Positions 34,994-42,510 of a DNA stretch of 64,000 bases are shown here, one piece after another. The notes below the pieces were generated by a model. That model saw nothing but the letters and a program-made list of their open reading frames with translations. It searched no databases and was not told the origin of the DNA. Location of the stretch: the NCBI RefSeq assembly GCF_025398735.1, contig NZ_CP104694.1:2753001-2817000 (forward strand), in the 5' to 3' direction. This DNA comes from Tahibacter amnicola. GTDB taxonomy: Bacteria; Pseudomonadota; Gammaproteobacteria; Xanthomonadales; Rhodanobacteraceae. How positions within the stretch are numbered: the stretch's first letter is position 1; each line of letters opens with the position of its first letter. The position numbers and the translations under genes are program-made.

Positions 34994-35773
34994 ATGAATA
35001 GCAGCGCCAGTTCCTTCGTGCGTTCACTGCGGCGCGTGAGCCGGTCACTGCGGAGGTGCGTGCCGTGCTTGTGCGGCGTGACGTTCGCCGTGGTCGCACC
35101 ACTTTCCACAATAGCTGCGGACAACTACGGCACGGATCGCACGCTCATGCGGCCGCCGGGATTTTTGATCGCACCCGGAGGAATGACGTCACTCACTGGC
35201 CAGATGGCGACGAGGTTCGCGGACCGGCCGCTGATTGCCGCCACGGTGTGGACGATCGTCGCTGGCGAGTCGCCTGCGCGCACCCTGGGCCTGGACCGGA
35301 AGCAGGTGCTCGGACCCACTCGCGCCCTTGCCAGGTCTGACACCGCCGAAGGCCGCATGAAGATCGATCAGGCGTTGGAGCAGGCGCGAATGGCCGCCGA
35401 CAGCGCGCGCAAGGCGGACGCATCCGGACCAGTGCGCCCGGTGCGCAAGTTCCTGTCCGGGGCGACAACGGACGGGGAGTACGTGGACTACCTGCGCGAC
35501 TGGGAAGCACGCATCGGACGCGCCCACAAAGCCGTGCAGCTCGACAGCGGGGTTCGCGGCAGCGTCACCCTCACGGTGGCGATCCGTCGCGATGGCAGCG
35601 TTGAGCGTGTGGACGTGGTCCAGCCCAGCGGTCACCCCGATGTGGATGCCAGCGCGATTCGTATCGTCCATGCCGCCGCACCGTTTCAGCCCCTGAACGG
35701 ACTGTCCGTGGATGTGCTGCATATCACGCGCACCTGGCAATTCCTCGCTCCGGAAGGCCCCCGTCGCCCCTGA
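34994..35773 (+). CDS. TonB C-terminal domain protein
   Basis: Periplasmic or membrane-anchored protein of about 259 aa. An N-terminal hydrophobic signal or anchor (CLCGVTFAVVAPLSTIAA) is followed by a poorly conserved middle region and a C-terminal TonB-like domain: GSVTLTVAIRRDGSVERVDV, PDVDASAIRIVHAAAPFQPL, then VLHITRTWQF. TonB domains transmit inner-membrane energy to outer-membrane receptors, but this protein lacks the usual proline-rich spacer, so it may instead be a periplasmic TonB-box-type partner. The start at 34994 is chosen to give the signal; in-frame ATGs lie further upstream. No exbB or exbD is present nearby. Confidence 0.75.
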   Translation: MNSSASSFVRSLRRVSRSLRRCVPCLCGVTFAVVAPLSTIAADNYGTDRTLMRPPGFLIAPGGMTSLTGQMATRFADRPLIAATVWTIVAGESPARTLGLDRKQVLGPTRALARSDTAEGRMKIDQALEQARMAADSARKADASGPVRPVRKFLSGATTDGEYVDYLRDWEARIGRAHKAVQLDSGVRGSVTLTVAIRRDGSVERVDVVQPSGHPDVDASAIRIVHAAAPFQPLNGLSVDVLHITRTWQFLAPEGPRRP

Positions 35774-35906
35774 CCTCGGCCGGCCTCCCTCGGCCTGGCA
35801 AGGTATCGGAGGTCCAATCGGCCCGATCGGACGTACGGACCCGCCGGGGCGGACGACCTCAGCAGACGCCGGGCCGAGCATGACGTCACCTCACCGGAGC
35901 GCCGTC

Positions 35907-36629
35907 ATGTCTCGTCCAGAACCCACCCGCCCCTTGGATAACCGCCTGCCCGTGGACCGGGCCACAGCCGTCGCCCGGCTCACCGGGATCGGGAAGAAGA
36001 TCGCCTACGGCGCCTGGTACCTGGCCTTCGCCGCGCTCAGCGTGCAGATCGCGGAGCACGCATTTACCTTCCTGAGCCAGCGTCCAACGGGCCCGAGGGA
36101 CGTTTTTGGCCTCAAGTTCGCGCTCCAGGGCATCGACGTCCCCTTGCACTTCTTCGGCGCGGGCCTGGCGCTGCTGCTGGGAATCCTGCAGGCCAGCAGC
36201 TGGGTGCGCCGCCGGTGGCCGGCATTGCACCGCATCGGCGGATGGCTGTCCGCCGCGGCGATCCTGGTGGGTGGTGTCAGCGGCCTGTCGATGTCGTTCC
36301 ATGCCTACGGCGGCTGGCGGAGCGGCCTCGGTTTTTTCCTGGCTGGCGTGCTGTGGATGGCCACCGCGGCCTACGGCATTCGCTGTGCGGTGATGGGCGA
36401 CTACGCCGCCCATCGGCGCTGGATGCTGCGGTGCATGGCCGTTACCTACGCCGGGGTGACGCTGCGGCTCATCCTTCCCATGAGCTTCGTTTTCAAGTTG
36501 CCGTTCGAATCCGTGTACATCTTTGCGGCGTGGGCGTGCTGGTCGGTCAACCTGATGATCTGCGAGCTGTGGCTGCGCTGGCCCGCCTGGCGCCACCAGC
36601 GACGCCTGCTGGCCGTATCACGCGCCTGA
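35907..36629 (+). CDS. DUF2306-type membrane protein
   Basis: Integral membrane protein of 240 aa with about six hydrophobic helices (WYLAFAALSVQIAEHAF, LHFFGAGLALLLGILQ, WLSAAAILVGGVSGLSMSFH and others). RRRWPALHRIGGWLSAAAIL and GDYAAHRRWMLRCMAVTYAG match the conserved HRxxG and HRRWM blocks of the DUF2306 family, whose role is unknown. GGAG at 35896-35899 precedes the ATG at 35907 by 7 bases. The 3' end overlaps the convergent AraC-type gene by 12 bases. Confidence 0.8.
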   Translation: MSRPEPTRPLDNRLPVDRATAVARLTGIGKKIAYGAWYLAFAALSVQIAEHAFTFLSQRPTGPRDVFGLKFALQGIDVPLHFFGAGLALLLGILQASSWVRRRWPALHRIGGWLSAAAILVGGVSGLSMSFHAYGGWRSGLGFFLAGVLWMATAAYGIRCAVMGDYAAHRRWMLRCMAVTYAGVTLRLILPMSFVFKLPFESVYIFAAWACWSVNLMICELWLRWPAWRHQRRLLAVSRA

Positions 36630-37718
36630 CGTGGATTGCCTTGCCCGGTACGTGCTGGGTGTATCGCCAGTTTCCCGCTTGAAGACGGCGTTGAACGTGG
36701 ATTTGGACGTGAAGCCGCAGGCATAGGCAATGTCGAGGATGGTGCGGCTGTCGTTCGGATCGGCGAGCAGGCGGCGCGCGGCGTGTACGCGTTGGCGGTT
36801 GATGTAGTCCCAGAAGGTGCAGCCGAAAACCCGATTGATCGTGGCGGAGACGAGGTACTCCGGGTAGCCGCTGCGTTTGGCGACCTGCGTGATGGTCAGT
36901 GCGGGCTGGAGGTACAACGCATCGTCGGTCATGAGCGTCGCCAGCCGCGCCTGCACTTCCGGGAAGCGCGGATCGTCTGTCATGGGTGCGCTGTCTGCCG
37001 GCGGTGGTGATGGCGGTGGCGCCGCTACCGGAGCCTGGATCAATCCGTAGTAGCCCAGCGCACACGTCCACGCGGTGACTAAGCCGTAGATGAGGAAGTA
37101 GTTGATGCCGGGCAGGTCGGTAACGTCGTTCAGGATGGCGATGGACCAGATCGCGATCTGCCCCACTGCCTGCACCAGCAGCCAGCGCAGCGACACGCGG
37201 TCCGCGTCGGCGCGGCGTTCTTGCACGTCGCGACGATACCGCACGACCTGCCGCAACGCGGCGCCAATATAGGTGAGACTCCATCCGTACAACACCAGGG
37301 GCGACCACGCCGCGACGGGCGGCAGATTTCCGTCCATCCAGAGCTGCAAGCGGGTGGCGAGGTGAGCGTCGTCCGACAGGAGCGTCGTGCGCACCAGCCA
37401 CAATGAACCCAAAAAGCCCATGGCATGTATGCCGTCGCGCAGTGAGAGCGGCAGCGTCGTCGTCAGGGTACGCACATACAGGTAAAACAGACTGGCATGG
37501 AGAAACGGAAACTGCGCGACGAACAGAAACGCCCTGAACCCGGTCACCGACGGGGCGGCCAGGAAGGACGCCTTGACCGCCAGGTCAATGCCGACCAGGG
37601 CCAGCCAACCTGCCAGCAACCGGTTCGCCGCGACATTCGTGGGGCGCCGGGCGAGTGCCAGCGCCAGCAGAACAGCCTGTGCGGCGCCGATGGCGTAGAC
37701 GACGATCCAGATGGTCAT
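36618..37718 (-). CDS. membrane-bound AraC-family transcriptional regulator
   Basis: Fusion of an N-terminal membrane sensor and a C-terminal DNA-binding domain, 366 aa. Residues 1-235 hold about seven hydrophobic helices. A proline-rich linker (APPPSPPPADSAP) follows, then two helix-turn-helix units: LTITQVAKRSGYPEYLVSAT and ILDIAYACGFTSKSTFNAVF, ending in the AraC signature region KRETGDTPSTYR. Such proteins sense something at the membrane and bind DNA on its inner face. The gene is divergent from the hypothetical gene at 37819 (100-base gap) and convergent with the DUF2306 gene; either could be a target. Confidence 0.9.
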   Translation of the reverse strand: MTIWIVVYAIGAAQAVLLALALARRPTNVAANRLLAGWLALVGIDLAVKASFLAAPSVTGFRAFLFVAQFPFLHASLFYLYVRTLTTTLPLSLRDGIHAMGFLGSLWLVRTTLLSDDAHLATRLQLWMDGNLPPVAAWSPLVLYGWSLTYIGAALRQVVRYRRDVQERRADADRVSLRWLLVQAVGQIAIWSIAILNDVTDLPGINYFLIYGLVTAWTCALGYYGLIQAPVAAPPPSPPPADSAPMTDDPRFPEVQARLATLMTDDALYLQPALTITQVAKRSGYPEYLVSATINRVFGCTFWDYINRQRVHAARRLLADPNDSRTILDIAYACGFTSKSTFNAVFKRETGDTPSTYRARQSTSGA

Positions 37719-37818
37719 GGACTGGATTATGTCAGCCGGCGTCCGCAGGGTTCCATCACGGTATGATGGCTCGATGTGCGTGGGCGGAATGAGGCGTGTT
37801 GTGCGTCAGGAATTGCCG

Positions 37819-38625
37819 ATGGGCCTGGAGTCACTCGCGCAGCAGTGGCGCGATGCCATGTCGCGACCGGAATACGAGCTGCCCGGCACCACATTCGAAC
37901 AGAAGCTGATCAATGGCTGTGCGGGCACTATCGCCACAGACCTGGATACCATCACGTTGTTCGCGCTGCGATCGGCGTTGCGGTGCCTTCAGTTCGAAGC
38001 CAGTACTGCGCAGGGTGAGCGTCTTGCGGAAGCGTTGCGTGCGAATGCCGATCACATGTGCGAGCGTGCCCTGAACCCGGCAGATCCGCAGCTGCCTGCC
38101 GTCACCGCCGTTTATAGTTTTGCCATTGGCAGCACGTTGATGGATGGCGCCGCACCCCGCCGGGATCTGCTGCGACGGATTGGTGCCTACTACACCGGCA
38201 AGAAAGGAAAGAGCCGGCACGCCTCAGAGCTGCTGCGTTTGCGTGTGGCAGCCGATGCGGCATTGCTGTCGCAGAACCTTGAACTGTTCCGGGCCGTGGT
38301 GGGGTTGCGCAGCAGCATCGCCATCTACCCGACCTCGTGGCCGTTGATGCAGGCGATAGCCAAGGACGCCCGTACGACGGAATACCAGGGTGAAACCTAT
38401 CTGCGTGTGCCGTCCCCCGAATTGCGCGGGCGATTCGTGCAACTGTGGCAGGCACTCCGTTTACCTTACGTGGCCGACTTCGAGCGGTGCCTCCCCGGCG
38501 ACCGCCCCGCCACCGGACCCATCGTCGACAGTTACGCCTATGGGTGGATCTACAGCCAGAGTTTCGCGCCCGACCCCATCGCCCGCGTCGATCGGGCGAC
38601 CTGGCTTTCCTGGCTGTTCGGCTGA
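37819..38625 (+). CDS. hypothetical protein, 268 aa
   Basis: Unrecognised soluble protein, mostly helical (LAQQWRDAMSRPEYELPG; LDTITLFALRSALRCLQFEA). AGGA at 37808-37811 lies 7 bases before the ATG at 37819; longer in-frame starts exist upstream but would overlap the divergent AraC gene. No signal peptide, membrane segment or known motif is visible. Because it is divergent from a membrane AraC regulator it may be under that regulator's control. Confidence 0.65.
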   Translation: MGLESLAQQWRDAMSRPEYELPGTTFEQKLINGCAGTIATDLDTITLFALRSALRCLQFEASTAQGERLAEALRANADHMCERALNPADPQLPAVTAVYSFAIGSTLMDGAAPRRDLLRRIGAYYTGKKGKSRHASELLRLRVAADAALLSQNLELFRAVVGLRSSIAIYPTSWPLMQAIAKDARTTEYQGETYLRVPSPELRGRFVQLWQALRLPYVADFERCLPGDRPATGPIVDSYAYGWIYSQSFAPDPIARVDRATWLSWLFG

Positions 38626-38800
38626 AACGCGGCGTGTCCGCATGTCGTTCGGCAGTCGGGTCATGCAGGCGGTGGCGTTGTCCCCCGTCCGCAGCGTGAT
38701 GTGGCTGCCCGGGGGCTTGGCGCACCCGGGGTGAACGGCGGATTGCGGTCCAATTGTCGCTCCCAGCGCGCGGTGCATTTTCGGCGCCGACTTCCGATTC

Positions 38801-38832
38801 ACCCGGGCGATCCCTGCGGGTCAGCCCAGGCT
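38801..38832. repeat. degenerate REP-like palindrome
   Basis: ACCCGGGCGATCCCTGCGGG followed by TCAGCCCAGGCT is an imperfect copy of the palindromic unit described at 57159-57780 (CCCGGGTGAACCC...GGGTTAACCCGGG). It lies between the genes ending at 38625 and 38856. Confidence 0.6.
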
Positions 38833-38855
38833 ATGAAAGCAGCAGCGCGTCGCGC

Positions 38856-40202
38856 TCAGTTGTTGCACGAGCATGCGCGACGGAAATAGAGGCCTGGGTC
38901 GCTGCCGCTGTTAGCGCCAGCGGTCGTTGCGCTTGTGAAGCGGTAACTCGTGGCTTCGTTGGTGTAATCGGAACCACAGCCCATGCCGCTGATACCGTTG
39001 AGCGATGCTGTTGCGGTGACAGGCGTGGGATTGAAAGCACCGAGCGCGGTCAGCACCTGGCCGCAATTGGCGTTGCTGCCGCCGGATCCGGCGAAGCTCA
39101 GCGTCGCGGCGTTGTAGCCGCCATGCGTGGTGCAGACCGTCGTGCAACTTTCGTCGTTCTGTCCGAAGTACCAGCAGGTGCCGCCGACGGCTTGTCCACC
39201 CGATCCGCAGCTGATGGGTGCCTGCACCGTGATGTTGACTGACGTGGTCGCCGTCCCGTCGACGTTGTGCGCCGTGATGGAATACGCCTGCGCAGCCTGC
39301 TGGACGGTCGGCGTGCCGGAGATCACACCCGTGGTGGGGTGAACCGATAAGCCGGTTGGCATCGTGTCCGACGTATAGCTGGTGACCTGCCCGAAGACGC
39401 TCGGCGAGATCGGCGTGATCGCCACGTCCTTGTTGAAGATGTAAGGCGTTCCCGGATACGAAAAGTTGGTCGGCGCCTGCGGGTACACCTGTACGTTGAT
39501 CGAGACAGACTTGCCCCCTCCGCTGTTCTGGGCGACGACCAGATGCGACTGCCCGGGGTTCTGCAGCGCTGTCGGTGTTCCGGAGATAACGCCGGTCGTG
39601 GTGTTGAGCTGGAGTCCTGCCGGCAGCGCCGGCGCGACGCCATACGACTTCGCATAGCCGACCAGCGTGGGCGACGCCGGCGTCATGGCGACACCGCGCG
39701 GCAACTGGAGTGGGGCACTGGCGTACGACAGCGAGGTCGGTGCAGGTTGGCTGCCGCAGGCGCAGAGCCGCCGGAAATACAGCGATCCGTTCGATGCGCT
39801 GCTCGCGGATGAGGTCGTCGTGGAGGTGAAGCGGTACGAGGTGGCGTTGTTGGTGTAGTCCGAACCGCAGCCCAGGCCGGAGATACCGCCCAGAGACACC
39901 TGCTCGGTCACCGGCAGCGGGTTGATCACGTTCAGCGCAGTCAGCAGCTCTCCGCAGATAACGCTGTCGCCCGCTGATCCCGTGAGCAAACGCGAACCGA
40001 GCTGATCACCGCCGTGGTCGGCGCACACCGTGTCGCAGGACTGGTCGTTCTCGCCGAACCACCAGCAGGAGCCGCCTTTCCAGTACCCGTCACACGGTTC
40101 GAATGTGCCCGTGTAGACCTGCTCCGATGCGCCGGATGCGATACCAGCAAGCGCGGCGAACATCGCCAGTGATTGAACGAGACGTCTGGCGGCAGTACGC
40201 AT
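38856..40202 (-). CDS. secreted protein: Cys-rich domain, two Ig-like domains, Cys-rich domain
   Basis: Exported protein of 448 aa with a signal peptide (LVQSLAMFAALAGIASGA). Two copies of a roughly 110-residue Cys-rich domain flank the centre. They share CWWFGENDQSCDTVC versus CWYFGQNDESCTTVC, then ISGLGCGSDYTNNATSYRFT versus ISGMGCGSDYTNEATSYRFT, and end LYFRRLCAC and LYFRRACSC. Between them are two putative Ig (He_PIG) domains with the typical LPAGLQLNTTTGVISGTPT pattern. The start at 40202 follows a GGGGGG run; an upstream start at 40529 is rejected. It is likely a surface adhesin or binding protein; the ligand is unknown. Confidence 0.8.
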   Translation of the reverse strand: MRTAARRLVQSLAMFAALAGIASGASEQVYTGTFEPCDGYWKGGSCWWFGENDQSCDTVCADHGGDQLGSRLLTGSAGDSVICGELLTALNVINPLPVTEQVSLGGISGLGCGSDYTNNATSYRFTSTTTSSASSASNGSLYFRRLCACGSQPAPTSLSYASAPLQLPRGVAMTPASPTLVGYAKSYGVAPALPAGLQLNTTTGVISGTPTALQNPGQSHLVVAQNSGGGKSVSINVQVYPQAPTNFSYPGTPYIFNKDVAITPISPSVFGQVTSYTSDTMPTGLSVHPTTGVISGTPTVQQAAQAYSITAHNVDGTATTSVNITVQAPISCGSGGQAVGGTCWYFGQNDESCTTVCTTHGGYNAATLSFAGSGGSNANCGQVLTALGAFNPTPVTATASLNGISGMGCGSDYTNEATSYRFTSATTAGANSGSDPGLYFRRACSCNN

Positions 40203-40489
40203 GACGATTCCCCCCGGCACCTGGTCAGCGGTAGGCGCATCGTACGCCCGGCTGTTGTGAAATGCAGGGGGCAGGCTCGTCGGCATCAGACAGGCCAGCC
40301 TGTTCCTTCTTCCCCGGCACCGCTTCTGACGGTTTGGCCGGCGCATACCAGAAGGAGGTGCGGTACCCGCTCTCCGTCGGCCGCCGCCGCATGTTCCCGC
40401 GGTGTCGAGCGGGCGGTTCTGCAGACTGCCGGCCTTGGCGCGGCCGGTATCCCGCGCAGGCAGTGACGTACTACACTGGAGCATTCGGA

Positions 40490-41407
40490 ATGCGCACGGT
40501 CCCTGCGCGCAGAGGTTCGCTCTTGTCAATCCGTGAAATTCCCCGCGCGGTAGTCGCGTTTAGCCTGATCGTCGTCAGCACCCTGGTGCATGCGACACCG
40601 TTGCTGTTGCTTGCACTGGTCAAGTTCGTCATTCCCTTGGCGCGATGGCGGGTGGCGGTTTCCGGGCTCCTGGTGCGTTTGGCGGAAAGCTGGGTCGGGG
40701 TCAACAGCCGGCTGGTCGCGTCGTTGACAGGGACGGTGCTCCACGTCGAAGGACTGGACGACCTGCGCTACGGCGGCTGGTATCTGGTGTTGTGCAATCA
40801 CCAGAGCTGGGCCGATATTCCGGTGCTGCAGTCGATCTTCCACCGGCGCATTCCCTTTCTGAAGTTCTTCCTCAAGCAGCAGTTGATCTGGGTGCCGGTA
40901 CTCGGACTCGCCTGGTGGGCGCTCGACTTTCCCTTCATGCGGCGCTACACGCGCGATGTGCTGCAGCGGCGACCGGAACTGCGCGGCAAGGATATCGAGG
41001 CGACCCGGCGCGCCTGCGCGAAATTCCGTGATCTGCCCGTGTCGGTGATGAATTTCGTCGAAGGCACGCGCTACACACCCGCCAAGCACGTCGCGCTGAA
41101 GTCGCCGTATACGCATCTGTTGCCGCCGCGGGCCGGTGGTGTCGCGTTTGTGCTGCAGACGATGGGCGAGCTGCTGCAGGCCGTCGTCGACGTCACCATC
41201 GTCTATCCCGGTGGCCGGCCCGGTATATGGGATCTCCTCAGCGGGCGCGTGCGCGAAGTGCACGTACACGTTCGGAAATTGCCGATGCCCGATGGCATGC
41301 TGCAAGGCGACTACGAGAACGATCCGGCGTTGCGCGAGCGTTTCCAGACCTGGATCAACGGGCTGTGGGCGGAGAAGGATGCGCGGGTCTCGGCGATGAG
41401 CCGGTAG
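40490..41407 (+). CDS. yihG: inner-membrane acyltransferase YihG
   Basis: PlsC-type acyltransferase that places acyl chains on lysophospholipid at the inner membrane. The HX4D motif is intact in NHQSWAD (H104, D109) and the second block is NFVEGTRYT. Long stretches match E. coli YihG: FLKQQLIWVPVLGLAWWALD, FPFMRRYTRD, RRPELRGKDIEATRRACAKF and LLPPRAGGVA. Length (305 aa) fits. An N-terminal hydrophobic helix anchors it. GGAG at 40478-40481 sits 8 bases before the ATG at 40490; the in-frame start at 40262 is rejected. In E. coli YihG affects the cis-vaccenate content of phospholipids. Confidence 0.9.
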   Translation: MRTVPARRGSLLSIREIPRAVVAFSLIVVSTLVHATPLLLLALVKFVIPLARWRVAVSGLLVRLAESWVGVNSRLVASLTGTVLHVEGLDDLRYGGWYLVLCNHQSWADIPVLQSIFHRRIPFLKFFLKQQLIWVPVLGLAWWALDFPFMRRYTRDVLQRRPELRGKDIEATRRACAKFRDLPVSVMNFVEGTRYTPAKHVALKSPYTHLLPPRAGGVAFVLQTMGELLQAVVDVTIVYPGGRPGIWDLLSGRVREVHVHVRKLPMPDGMLQGDYENDPALRERFQTWINGLWAEKDARVSAMSR

Positions 41408-41455
41408 TCGTTGCGCCCGCGGAATCGCTGCCACGGCGCGCACGAGCGGCGACAT

Positions 41456-41632
41456 CTAGCCGGCACTCGCCGCCGTCTTCAGCTCCGTCAATATCCGGAC
41501 CACCTCGTCTATCGCGTTGTCTGACAGCTCGACGGGATCGCCGCAATCCGTCACGGCCTTCATGCAGACCGAATGCCCCTGTTCCAGCCAGATATGGACC
41601 TGGCCATCGGCGAGTTCGTAGTAGTTCTTCAT
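41456..41632 (-). CDS. small protein, 58 aa
   Basis: Short soluble protein starting MKNYYELADGQVHIWLEQGH with two cysteines (SVCMKAVTDCGDP) and a C-terminal amphipathic helix (IDEVVRILTELKTAASAG). Composition and codon use look real, but there is no strong ribosome binding site before the ATG at 41632. The family is not recognised. It is convergent with yihG, 49 bases apart. Confidence 0.55.
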   Translation of the reverse strand: MKNYYELADGQVHIWLEQGHSVCMKAVTDCGDPVELSDNAIDEVVRILTELKTAASAG

Positions 41633-41661
41633 AGTCAAGATCGATGGTGGATGACGTCACG

Positions 41662-41808
41662 TCAGGGGCGCCGTTGTACGCGTCGTGACGAAGCGGCTGA
41701 CACGCGGTAAAGGACGATGGCGATCACGCTGTTACAGATCAGCCAGATTATGAAGTAGGGCAGAGCAATAACGACAGGCGACTGGCCCGGAAGCCGAAAA
41801 AGCCACAG
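41662..41808 (-). CDS. possible small membrane protein without ATG, 48 aa
   Basis: The lower strand encodes LWLFRLPGQSPVVIALPYFI followed by IWLICNSVIAIVLYR and a basic tail, then TGA at 41664-41662. It looks like the C-terminal end of a membrane protein. A GGAGG lies just upstream, but the codon at the expected start is CTG (41808-41806). It is either a gene with a rare start codon or the remnant of a longer one. Confidence 0.35.
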   Translation of the reverse strand: MWLFRLPGQSPVVIALPYFIIWLICNSVIAIVLYRVSAASSRRVQRRP

Positions 41809-41933
41809 GGTACCTCCGTTCCTGCGGATCTCTGCCGTTGACGCCAGTCTCAGCGCAACCGGTGAACAGCGTATTGTCGCTTACGCATCGCTGCCAACGC
41901 CATGCGGCGATTTTCGGTTTCGAGGTGACGTCA

Positions 41934-41968
41934 CCCCCGGGCAAACCCTGCGGGTTGACCCGGCTACA
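41934..41968. repeat. REP-like palindrome
   Basis: CCCCGGGCAAACCC and GGGTTGACCCGGCTAC flank TGC, a copy of the palindromic element scattered in the window. It lies upstream of the small peptide gene at 42280. Confidence 0.65.
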
Positions 41969-42148
41969 ACGGCTGTAGCGAATGTTCGGCGCAACACACT
42001 GAGCCGAAGTCGTGGTGCATGTCACGGCGTACGCACCGCCACATAGCCGGTACTCCAGGACGTGCGCGATCAGGTGCCGATATTTATCGATGGAATAATC
42101 GTGTAGGTATTCAAATGCGCATCTAAAAGCGGCGCGCCGGATTATTCT

Positions 42149-42178
42149 TGTCGCGATGCGAATTGACCGTCGAATATT
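42149..42178 (+). promoter_or_regulatory. candidate sigma-70-type promoter of the peptide gene
   Basis: TTGTCG (42149-42154), an 18-base spacer and AATATT (42173-42178), about 100 bases before the peptide start, in a stretch visibly richer in A and T than the surroundings. Another possible -35 box (TTGACC, 42163-42168) overlaps. The assignment is tentative. Confidence 0.3.
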
Positions 42179-42193
42179 TGATGTGAAAGTATC

Positions 42194-42226
42194 CGCGGGC
42201 TTTTCCGCGTAGAAATAGGGAAAAGC
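42194..42226 (+). promoter_or_regulatory. two mutually exclusive hairpins in the peptide leader
   Basis: CGCGG/CCGCG (42194-42209, loop GCTTTT) and GCTTTTCC/GGAAAAGC (42199-42206 with 42219-42226) share bases, so only one can form at a time. They lie in the probable 5' leader of the 53-aa peptide and may affect its expression. Confidence 0.3.
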
Positions 42227-42279
42227 GCAAATGGTAGGACCGTTCCATTGCGATCCATCACTTCAATAAGGCCACTATA

Positions 42280-42441
42280 ATGAATACCAGCTCTGCTATT
42301 TCCGCTATTACTTCTGACGTTGCCGAATTCCGTCTGACGGAACTCGAAGAGCGCCTGGAAATGACGGCGATGAGCGCCGCGACCGAGTCGCGCTATTGCT
42401 GCGAGTGCGTTGGTCGCCCGATGTGCGATTCCGAGACCTGA
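42280..42441 (+). CDS. 53-aa Cys-rich peptide, candidate RiPP precursor
   Basis: Short peptide with a helical leader-like half (AEFRLTELEERLEMTAMS) and a short cysteine-rich tail (YCCECVGRPMCDSET). The leader half is amphipathic and acidic; the tail has four cysteines within eleven residues. This split is typical of precursors of ribosomally synthesised and modified peptides, where the leader is recognised and the core is processed. AAGG at 42268-42271 lies 8 bases before the ATG. A strong hairpin terminator follows at once, then the genes for an M50 membrane protease and an acyltransferase. I do not know this peptide family; the assignment is inference from size, cysteines and context. Alternatives are a small metal-binding or toxin-like peptide. 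Confidence 0.6.
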   Translation: MNTSSAISAITSDVAEFRLTELEERLEMTAMSAATESRYCCECVGRPMCDSET

Positions 42442-42462
42442 GCGTTGCGCTGACTGCTATCG

Positions 42463-42491
42463 ACGAGGCCCCGTACGCGGGGCCTCGTTTT
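42463..42491 (+). terminator. Rho-independent terminator/attenuator after the peptide gene
   Basis: ACGAGGCCCCG and CGGGGCCTCGT form a perfect 11-bp stem with loop TACG, followed by TTTT (counting the last stem base). It lies 22 bases after the peptide stop codon and about 20 bases before the M50 gene, so it should make the peptide transcript far more abundant than the downstream genes. Confidence 0.85.
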
Positions 42492-42510
42492 CCGGTACCG
42501 CTGCTGGATT

